From Stramenopiles sp. TOSAG23-2 (Eukaryota > Sar): DNA of 16,897 nucleotides. The stretch covers positions 1 through 16,897 of the forward strand of contig LT649662.1 of the NCBI GenBank assembly GCA_900128395.1, in the 5' to 3' direction. The notes below the pieces were generated by a model. The model did no database searches and was not told the DNA's origin. It saw only the letters and a program-made list of their open reading frames with translations. Of the stretch, positions 8,063 to 14,903 are shown one piece after another (position 1 is the first letter of the stretch; each line of letters begins with the position of its first letter). The position numbers and the translations under genes were made by a program.

Positions 8063-8260
8063 ATGGAATGGATATGCAATTGTATAAATACACAAATTAT
8101 GTTTATACTTATTAGAATACCATTTTGTTTCTATATCTATCTGGCCGATCTCCGTGTTTAAAAACTAAAACCTGGGTGTAAAGGTTTCTATTATTGTATA
8201 GTTGCTATTATTTATATATCTATAATAATAATAATAACTGTAAAAAACACAAATCTATAT
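8063..8260. mobile_element. Tail of insertion family (copy E1)
   Basis: 8089-8255 is homologous to 14104-14247. The first 40 bp (starting TACACAAATTAT) differ at one base. The middle diverges with indels, and the last 26 bp, ending CTGTAAAAAACACAAATC, are identical. The insertion ends at 8255 and block 2 sequence (TATATAAATG) starts at 8256, about 147 bp before the SANT copy 2 start. No inverted repeat or target duplication was recognised. Confidence 0.6.
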
Positions 8261-8402
8261 AAATGATAATAAACATCATAGAAAAGATACAAATAGATGA
8301 GAAGAAGAAATATAGAACTATCAAGCATCGTTTAATAAATATATTCAACAATAATTAAATAATAACAAAAAATAAAGGAAAAATAAGAATTACAATACAA
8401 CA

Positions 8403-9413
8403 ATGGGAGATAATCCAGTACACACCTCGGATAGTAAATCATTATGGAATTACACTTTATCCCCAGGATGGACCGACAAAGAAATTGAAGTTTTCGTAGC
8501 TGCTATTAGTAAATATGGCGTTGGAAGATGGACAAAAATTACGAAGGAACGGATTTTACCAGGAAAAACGGTAGCGCAGATGTACAATCAATGCCAACGT
8601 TTGGTAGGGCAGCAATCCTTAGCAGAGTTTGAAGGGTTAAAACTGAATTTAAAAGCTGTCTTTGAGAAAAATGCAGCAATTCAAGGAAAAGGTATTGTAC
8701 GTAAAAATAATTGTATTGTGAATCAAGGTGATAAACAAACACGTGAAATGGTATTGAAGAAAAAAGCTTACAATAAAGAAAATTTCGGTTTGACGCAAGA
8801 AGAAATCGATGCAATCGTAATACCAGAATTAAAACACGAGGATACCTCCAGTGTCTTCGTAAATAGTGCCTCGACCGGTTTAAATAGTAATCCTGGACAA
8901 AAAAGATTGGAAAAAATTCAACGTTTAAAAATGTTACAAAAAGAATTAAGTTTAATTGAAACGCAAATTGCAAAAAAAGAAAAATTGGAAGCAGATCCAA
9001 ATTACCAAAAAAAACAAAAGTTAAAGAAGGAAAAAGAACAACAAAGTAGGAAACTTTCGTTCCGCAAAGTAGGCCAAAAAATTGCAGCAGATTGTGGTTG
9101 GGGTGATTATTATCCTGGTCGTATAACAAAAGTGAATAATGATGGTACGGTGAATATTACATTTAAAGATGGTGAAAAGGTAGAAAATGTACAAGAAAAT
9201 CAAATTAAAAACCGAAGTAGCAATAGTTCGTCGTCCAATGGTGGCGTAAAACGTAAGGCGAACAAAACAAAAACTGATACAAAAAATAGCGATCCATTTG
9301 AAAAAGTGAAAAAGAAAAAAAGTAAAAAGCGAAATAGTAGAAAAGCAAGTGAAAAAACGGATGAAGAGAAATCAATAGAACTTGCATTGAAATTGATGCA
9401 ATCTGAATATTAA
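8403..9413 (+). CDS. SANT/Myb-domain protein with Tudor-like domain (copy 2)
   Basis: Encodes the same 336 residues as the gene at 3241-4251, with every residue identical, so the same SANT (21-67), coiled-coil (165-222) and Tudor-like (223-268) reading applies. The difference is upstream: only one 106-bp leader unit is present, and the insertion-family tail ends 147 bp before the ATG. If both copies are real, they may be transcribed from different upstream DNA. No sign of decay. Confidence 0.8.
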   Translation: MGDNPVHTSDSKSLWNYTLSPGWTDKEIEVFVAAISKYGVGRWTKITKERILPGKTVAQMYNQCQRLVGQQSLAEFEGLKLNLKAVFEKNAAIQGKGIVRKNNCIVNQGDKQTREMVLKKKAYNKENFGLTQEEIDAIVIPELKHEDTSSVFVNSASTGLNSNPGQKRLEKIQRLKMLQKELSLIETQIAKKEKLEADPNYQKKQKLKKEKEQQSRKLSFRKVGQKIAADCGWGDYYPGRITKVNNDGTVNITFKDGEKVENVQENQIKNRSSNSSSSNGGVKRKANKTKTDTKNSDPFEKVKKKKSKKRNSRKASEKTDEEKSIELALKLMQSEY

Positions 9414-9684
9414 TTTTTTTTTGTATTTTCGTATCTAGAAATAATATATGTGTGGTTTAGTCGGTGCTTACAGACAGCAAAATTGAGGTTCATAGAAAGA
9501 AAAGTGTGTGCATTGTGTATGTGTGTGTGTGTGGTCGTTTCAGAAGAAGAGGGAGTAGGCAAATGAGATATGTAATTAATATATATTATATTTAATATAT
9601 TTATATAAATATTATAAAATATTTTTAATGATAATTTTACTTTTCGTGTGTGTGTACTAAACGACGATGCCGTATTGTATCTCT
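9414..9684. other. Convergent spacer (copy 2)
   Basis: Identical to 4252-4522, including the (TG)n tract lengths. No gene seen. Confidence 0.6.
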
Positions 9685-11004
9685 CTACACATCAACATCT
9701 TTTGGTGAAAAACTACGAACAAATAAATCACTACAACAATTGCATTGATTCATATATTGAGTAAAACGATATTTTACTTTTCCACCTAATTTGAAAAATA
9801 AATCTGGAATTGAAACGGTACGTTTAACAATTCTTGATTGTCGATCTTGATATTTTGTTGGTATTGGTATTTGTATCCATGATTTACCATGATTAATTGA
9901 TAGTTCAAATGTTATTTTCCATTCCTTCTCCCATACATTATCGATTTTATTTGATGCATCATTAATTGCATTTATAATTTTCTTTCGTTTTAATGACGTC
10001 GTTGTTGTTTGTAGATTCTTCTTCTTATTATTATTATTATTATTTTCCTTGCTACTCGTAGTTTTTCTTAAACTTTTTAAGTATTTATCAGGTGTTGCAA
10101 TAATTGGATCAACCATATTACGTACACGTGATTGATTGACATATTTTGCTGCACCAAATTTATCTAATTTAACATTATTTGATCGCAATTTTTTAGGTGA
10201 GTAGGAACACATACAGTTATCAATTTTTTTCAACTTGTTGTTTTGATTACTGGCGGCACTTGAACCACAACATGATAAATCTTCACATACTAACATTGAT
10301 GCACCAGTTTTTGGTCCATATGTACTATAGATATCCATCGCACGTTGTTTAATGCTTTCTTCTTGTTCAATAATTTTCTTTGTTACCTTATTGCATATTT
10401 TTCCAAATATTGGTTCTATATTGCCACAACCACCTTGTACATTATTTGTACTTATTTTAGACGATACTGCATTTAAACATATATCACAAATTATCCCACG
10501 TGGCGCACAAATACTATCATTTGGATTCATTTCAATTTCAATCAATGATGATTTCTTTTCATCTGTTTTTTCTTGTAATAATGGTTTTTCCGGTAATAGA
10601 CCAATAGATTCAGGACGTTCTGCTTCTATAGCCCCTTTCTGATATGCGGTCATTTTTGCAAAATCTGGATGAATACATCTTTGCATGTTTTCACTACTAC
10701 CTAATACATATTCTATTTGTACATATTTGCTAATATCTAACTCTTCCATCGATACATATTGTAACGTACCATTTGCTTCATCGGTAATTACATCAAATCC
10801 AACTTTGAATGTAGATGGTACTCTATTAATTTTCCATGGATCATCAGGCCAATAAAATAAATCTTTTTTATGTTTATCACGATATCGTGAAAAATGTTCA
10901 TGTGGTGGTATCTGTTTCTTTATTTTTATTGCAGGAACAAATGTTATTATTATTAATAATAATAATAATATTGATTTTATTATTAATAATAATAATCTAT
11001 TCAT
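9685..11004 (-). CDS. Secreted saposin-like Cys-rich protein (copy 2)
   Basis: Encodes the same 439 residues as 4523-5842, with the hydrophobic N-terminus, the saposin-like Cys set (173-245) and the C-terminal CNCC cluster all unchanged. The start was chosen at the Met before the hydrophobic segment, as in copy 1; the longer frame would reach 11067 through the CA repeat. There is no substitution to indicate relaxed or divergent selection. Confidence 0.7.
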   Translation of the reverse strand: MNRLLLLIIKSILLLLLIIITFVPAIKIKKQIPPHEHFSRYRDKHKKDLFYWPDDPWKINRVPSTFKVGFDVITDEANGTLQYVSMEELDISKYVQIEYVLGSSENMQRCIHPDFAKMTAYQKGAIEAERPESIGLLPEKPLLQEKTDEKKSSLIEIEMNPNDSICAPRGIICDICLNAVSSKISTNNVQGGCGNIEPIFGKICNKVTKKIIEQEESIKQRAMDIYSTYGPKTGASMLVCEDLSCCGSSAASNQNNKLKKIDNCMCSYSPKKLRSNNVKLDKFGAAKYVNQSRVRNMVDPIIATPDKYLKSLRKTTSSKENNNNNNKKKNLQTTTTSLKRKKIINAINDASNKIDNVWEKEWKITFELSINHGKSWIQIPIPTKYQDRQSRIVKRTVSIPDLFFKLGGKVKYRFTQYMNQCNCCSDLFVRSFSPKDVDV

Positions 11005-11446
11005 TGGTAGTAAATATTGACGATGACAATGGGATATATTACCGTATATATACACACACACACACACACACCAATCGTCTTAAACTATTGTTTCAACTGG
11101 TTACTTCTTCAAAAAAAGAAGATGAATATATATCTCTATTACACACATCGACACACACACGCATGCACACACATCTATATATCACCTCTTTTTCCTCACA
11201 TTTTTTTTTAATCCCATCTTTTCTTCGCACCTTCACTTTTCTCATAATCTAAATTTATAATTTAGCAGGTCCGTACCAGGTTACCAGTAAGGTACTACCA
11301 CTGTTTTAATAAATTATTGGGCACAACAAATAATAAATAACAAATAAAATAATAAATAAATATCTTTTTGGTGTTGTGGATATAATAATTATATCAGACA
11401 GGTAGAAAGAAAGAAAGAACCCAACAAAGTATACATATATACATAC

Positions 11447-11479
<33 letters not shown>

Positions 11480-11525
11480 TACGAAGCACAGACAAAAACA
11501 ATAATAATTAACCAATTTTAACAAC
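11005..11525. other. Divergent spacer (copy 2)
   Basis: Identical to 5843-6363, with the same (CA)n, GAAA, (TA)n(GA)n lengths and the TACCAGGTT...TAAGGTA cluster (from 11274). Unchanged microsatellite lengths are notable because such tracts mutate fast. Confidence 0.6.
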
Positions 11526-12335
11526 ATGGCGTCAATGTCATTTAAAGAAAAAATGGCAATGTTTAATAAAAAAAGCAGTCCAAGTCAAACGAACATTGTG
11601 AAAAAAAAATCATCACCAAAATTAGCAAGAAGACTGAGTCAACTAGGAAAAAAATTACCTGTGGATGATAAAAAAAAAGATGGTGGGGCAAATAGACCAG
11701 CGCCACAACGTGTCATGCCAAAGCGTTTACCACAACCTATACGTGTCAAGCCTCCAGTGAAAGAAGGTAGAGCTCGTGCAAATCCTGTTATGACGAGAAC
11801 ACAATCTATGCCTGCAGTGGTGAAAATGAAAGTAACGCAGCCAAATAGTAATAATGATGGTGATAATAATAATAATAATAATAATAATGATAATAGTGTA
11901 AATACAATCAAAGGGGAAGAAGAAGGAGACAAAGGGAACAAGAAAAAGGTCGAAGCAGACATTAAGAAAATAGAAAAAACAACACCACCGTTGACAAAAA
12001 AGAAATCTCATGGCCGTGTAAAAAGTGGTGGTAGTGTTATAGCAGCTTTACAAAATAAATTAAAATTATCAAGTCCGAGTGGACAATTTTCACCAACACC
12101 ATTATCACCATTTGGTGGAGGTGGTTTAAAATCAACACATTCCATGTCACGTATGAAATCAAATACGGTAACTGAAAAAGTTAATAATGATAATAGTCTA
12201 TTAATTAAATCAGATTCATTTAGGCATACAGCAAGTGATAAGCATAAAAATATTGGTGAAATCAAACATGAAAAGCGTATTGTTCTTAAAAAAAAAAGAA
12301 GACCACGAACCAAAATGAAAAAAATTAATTTTTAA
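11526..12335 (+). CDS. Basic Asn/Lys-rich low-complexity protein (copy 2)
   Basis: Encodes the same 269 residues as 6364-7173, including the poly-Asn run and the Lys/Arg-rich end. Its function is unknown for the reasons given for copy 1. The 3' end faces the methyltransferase-like exon at 12487. Confidence 0.6.
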   Translation: MASMSFKEKMAMFNKKSSPSQTNIVKKKSSPKLARRLSQLGKKLPVDDKKKDGGANRPAPQRVMPKRLPQPIRVKPPVKEGRARANPVMTRTQSMPAVVKMKVTQPNSNNDGDNNNNNNNNDNSVNTIKGEEEGDKGNKKKVEADIKKIEKTTPPLTKKKSHGRVKSGGSVIAALQNKLKLSSPSGQFSPTPLSPFGGGGLKSTHSMSRMKSNTVTEKVNNDNSLLIKSDSFRHTASDKHKNIGEIKHEKRIVLKKKRRPRTKMKKINF

Positions 12336-12486
12336 ATTTGTTGCGCGGAAGAATAAAATAAAAAAATATAAAATTTTACAGGGGCTAGTTGAAGAGGATA
12401 TTCTTTTGTGTGTGTACGTATAATCATTATAATTAATATTATTAATTTTGGATACTCGCGTGTGTGTGGTGTGGATTATTATGATA

Positions 12487-12740
12487 TCACAAATTACTGC
12501 TCGTACATAAATTATTATTATTATTTTGTTTTACTACATATTTCTTTTTCAATCTAAATTTTGCTAATGATGGACTACCAAATGCAACTAAATCATAAAA
12601 TTTTAAAATATCTTGATAATTTTTTTTATACAGTCTTGCTGCACTAAAATCATGTACAAAAATATCAGTAAATTGATCAATATATGGAATTATCGCTTCA
12701 GCAATTTTTGGTCTTTCACCGCCATCAATTAATACAATGT
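12487..12740 (-). pseudogene. Methyltransferase-like gene, terminal exon (block 2)
   Basis: Same 254-bp exon as at 7325-7578, entered through the same TTAATAG splice acceptor, with GGC for GGA at one Gly. The right flank is different (12774 onward). I could not find a convincing upstream exon there: reading left from ~13040 on the minus strand gives only short frames. One (about 12,980-13,100) reads NHCFYVGLDGGYLYMY, but it lacks a clear GTATGT donor. The gene is therefore probably incomplete here too, or has a distant 5' exon. Confidence 0.4.
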
Positions 12741-12773
12741 CTATTAATTTAAATAAAATATAAAATGTATAAT

Positions 12774-13041
12774 ATTACGTAATGAAATATAATATACGTA
12801 TATTATAAATATTATATCACATATATATTTGTTCTTGTTAGTCATTATTTTTATTAAAATATAAAAAATTTCAAATCATACGATTTGATTAGCTGACACA
12901 TCTCATATATCGATATACTATTCATCACTAAAACATGTGTGGATATATATTAATATACGTGTTAATATATATTTGTGTGCACACATCTGATCCACGGCTT
13001 TATACATGTATAAGTAACCACCATCCAATCCAACGTAAAAA
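12774..13041. other. AT-rich spacer after block 2
   Basis: Mostly (TA)-rich sequence with ACGTAATG/TACGTATA palindromic words and GTGTGCACAC (about 12973-12982). It should contain the promoter of the plus frame at 13042 and, if present, upstream intron sequence of the methyltransferase-like gene. No gene or RNA recognised. Confidence 0.5.
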
Positions 13042-13152
13042 CAATGGTTACATGTATTAAAAAATCCAGATTTAAAGATATGAATACAATTGGATTTTTA
13101 ATTGCATTTACAATTGGTTTTATATTCCATAAATATGGTACTTCACAATGAA
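13042..13152 (+). pseudogene. Truncated membrane-anchor reading frame
   Basis: A 36-codon frame: a short basic N-terminus (MVTCIKKSRFKDMNT), then a hydrophobic segment (IGFLIAFTIGFIF), then HKYGTSQ and stop. This looks like the start of a type II signal-anchor protein. The start context ACAATGG matches those of the intact genes. The frame breaks where the degenerate insertion begins (~13140-13150) and no continuation is visible after that insertion ends at 14247. A complete micro-peptide is possible but less likely. Alternatively, GGTACT near its end could be a splice donor. Confidence 0.35.
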
Positions 13153-13485
13153 AATAGGAGATACAATAATCACATGATTTTCTTTGGGCTCCTGAATAAA
13201 ACTTATCAACTTCATATTGTAGCTGTGGATATTGAATAATGTTTTTTGGAAGTTCACCAACGATGTGGGATGTGATGAAATTTGTAGCATCATTCCTTTT
13301 TTGTAATTCTTTGGAAAAAAAGCCTCCACTGCATGTTGTATTTCTTGCAATGTTGGGTTTCTAGCCAATTTATTGAATAAACTACACTCTTCATGATCCT
13401 CAAAAGATGATGTTGGGGATGGTGGTTGTTGCTGTTGTGGCAGCGGTGATATTATAGAAGAATTAAGACAAGCGAAAATTGATCT
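13120..13485 (-). pseudogene. Degenerate unknown reading frame in insertion
   Basis: 122 open codons without an upstream ATG. A Pro/Gln-rich linker (SPLPQQQQPPSPTSSF) precedes a more ordered part: CSLFNKLARNPTLQEIQ, then HAVEAFFPKNYKKGMML. I do not recognise the family. The first in-frame methionines are internal, so it is either a fragment or an exon. It overlaps plus-strand frames at its 5' end and the membrane-anchor frame at its 3' end, where its stop may come from host sequence. Confidence 0.35.
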
Positions 13486-13696
13486 TCAACTTTCAACGAT
13501 GTGTGTTGTTTCTCTGCAAAAATATTTAAAATTTTTAAAGGATGAAACAGAACAGTATGTTCAATGAAATGGACAACCTACAAGTCAATTAGAGGTGCTA
13601 GTACCTTTACTAGAGTCAATTGAAAACGTATCACAAGAGAATGTGACTCACATAAACATGGGAACGCCAAAAAAAAATATTATAATGGGAAAATAG
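13445..13696 (+). pseudogene. Degenerate unknown reading frame with in-frame stop
   Basis: The frame reads DIIEELRQAKIDLQLST, then SLQKYLKFLKDETEQYVQ, meets TGA at 13565-13567, and continues LEVLVPLLESIENVSQENV to a TAG at 13694. The composition is coding-like (helical, charged) on both sides of the stop, so I read it as one broken gene. A frame change in the A9 run (about 13669-13677) would link it to the NUMOD-like segment downstream. Family unknown. Confidence 0.4.
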
Positions 13697-13875
13697 AAGC
13701 TAGATTACTTGGGACAGATGATGAATGGAAGGAATACAAGACAATGGCAAAAGCAAGTAAATTTCTTGACGTCCCTAGTAGTTGTATATCGAAAGTTTGC
13801 AAAGGTAAGCAGAAAATTTGGCGATGTATATGGTTATCCAAATTTAGTAATAGTACCACATCAAGAAGCAATTAA
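13624..13875 (+). pseudogene. NUMOD-like DNA-binding repeat fragment
   Basis: The core reads TDDEWKEYKTMAKASKFLDV followed by PSSCISKVCKGKQK. The pattern W-x2-Y-x3-x-A-x(6-7)-I-x2-V-CKGK matches the NUMOD1-type helix-turn-helix modules found next to HNH nuclease domains in homing endonucleases and in mobile DNA of protists and their viruses. No HNH catalytic part is visible downstream. After KQK the coding look passes to another frame (GDVYGYPNLVIV), so a further frameshift is likely. Confidence 0.45.
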
Positions 13876-14103
13876 TTTTGGTAATGTATTTCAAAATGTT
13901 TCAATACCAGAACATACAACTAATTTTACCCACCTGCACCATTTATACCCCAGGAATTTGCAATGTGGTGCTACCAACTGTGAATGTGACATGTATTGGA
14001 AGAATGGAAGTATGGTACTACATTTGGAGAACGACTTTTGTGCATCTGTTGTGGGGAATGCTTGTTTAAACCTACATTTCGTCCTGACAAATCATGACAA
14101 ACC
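13876..14103. pseudogene. Decayed coding debris of second insertion
   Basis: No frame is fully open, but pieces look protein-coding on the plus strand. One is an EEWKYGTTFGERLLCICCGE segment (about 14002-14060), whose CxCC..C spacing resembles a small metal-binding knuckle. Another frame gives NLQCGATNCECDMYW. I cannot name either. The stretch leads directly into the tail shared with the kinase-derived insertion. Confidence 0.3.
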
Positions 14104-14247
14104 TACACAAATTATTTTTATACTTATTAGAATACCATTTTGTCTCCCTGTTTAAAAGCAACTAATTGTACCTCCTGAGCTACTTTCTATTGGTGCATTC
14201 TGGCATTGCAACTATTATATAAATAATAACTGTAAAAAACACAAATC
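14104..14247. mobile_element. Tail of insertion family (copy E2)
   Basis: Homologous to 8089-8255, with a 40-bp start nearly identical, a middle that aligns only with indels, and the last 26 bp identical (ending CACAAATC at 14247). It ends about 100 bp before the BAG-like start codon. Same orientation relative to the downstream gene as E1. Divergence between E1 and E2 is far greater than between the 4.5-kb blocks, so the insertions are older than the block duplication or came from different sources. Confidence 0.6.
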
Positions 14248-14348
14248 AAAACAAGTTAGTAAAAAAATAAAAACACATATATATTCACAATATCTATACA
14301 TAAAATTATAATAACAAAACACATCATATCAATTGGCATTGCAAATCA

Positions 14349-14702
14349 ATGGGAGATATCATGTCATCAAAGAAAGAGACCGAGGAGGAGAGGATGATCA
14401 GGGAGGCTCAGCAAATGTTAGCAAAGCTTGCACCTGAAGTCTCGGCATTAGAAAAAAAAACAGAAGCATTGAAAAAACATTTTGAACAAGCTTCAGAAAA
14501 TGGTACAATTGGAAAGAAACGAGCCGAGTTTTTAAAAGAGGCAAAAATAATACAGGAAGTTGGGACAAAGTTATTGATAAAATTCGATGCTGTAGTTTTG
14601 ATACCAAAAGACGCAGTAAATCGGCAAGTTAGGAAACAACAAATTAAACGAATTGAAGGAACTGATGCTAAATTAAAATTATTAGGCTTAATAAGTGATT
14701 GA
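14349..14702 (+). CDS. BAG-domain-like co-chaperone
   Basis: 117 residues, nearly all helical and highly charged. Three helices can be drawn at ~17-48, ~56-82 and ~88-112. The end of helix 2 (LLIKFDAV) corresponds to the L..LDAI of BAG domains. Helix 3 (NRQVRKQQIKRIE) carries the R-x2-R-K-x2-V/I-x2-I signature that contacts the Hsp70 ATPase lobe. BAG proteins promote nucleotide exchange on Hsp70 in the cytosol. No ubiquitin-like domain precedes it, so it would be a minimal BAG protein. A second Met five codons in (MSSKKE) is an alternative start. Generic coiled coil is the main competing reading. Confidence 0.55.
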   Translation: MGDIMSSKKETEEERMIREAQQMLAKLAPEVSALEKKTEALKKHFEQASENGTIGKKRAEFLKEAKIIQEVGTKLLIKFDAVVLIPKDAVNRQVRKQQIKRIEGTDAKLKLLGLISD

Positions 14703-14903
14703 TTGTAAAAATAATAATTTATAATATGATAAATATAAATTTATGTACACACGATTGTCGTATCATAAAATCACAAAAACACACTTCTCAATCAAGTCAT
14801 TCCCTCTTTATCAAAATTATATATATATAAAAATCACACAACAATATACCCACTCTACTCCATATCATAAAAATATAACGACACTCTTTCGTAATACTAT
14901 TTT
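14703..14903. other. Convergent spacer, BAG-like / two-exon gene
   Basis: 201 bp between two 3' ends, AT-rich with CAC-containing words and no recognisable gene or RNA. Confidence 0.5.

Larger units (their letters stand above)
8261..12773. repeat. Segmental duplication, block 2 (4.5 kb)
   Basis: Same orientation and content as 3099-7611. Its left edge continues to 8256 if aligned to the outer 106-bp unit at 2988. It ends within the methyltransferase-like intron at 12773, after which the sequence (TTACGTAATG) differs from block 1's right flank. Since neither flank of this block matches block 1, the unit is a dispersed-in-tandem copy separated by 650 bp of kinase-derived sequence. Confidence 0.93.

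Noticed and set aside
12980-13100. Minus frame reading NHCFYVGLDGGYLYMY as an upstream exon of the methyltransferase-like gene
   Set aside because: Attractive composition, but no GTATGT-like donor in the right phase, and it overlaps a better plus-strand start at 13042.
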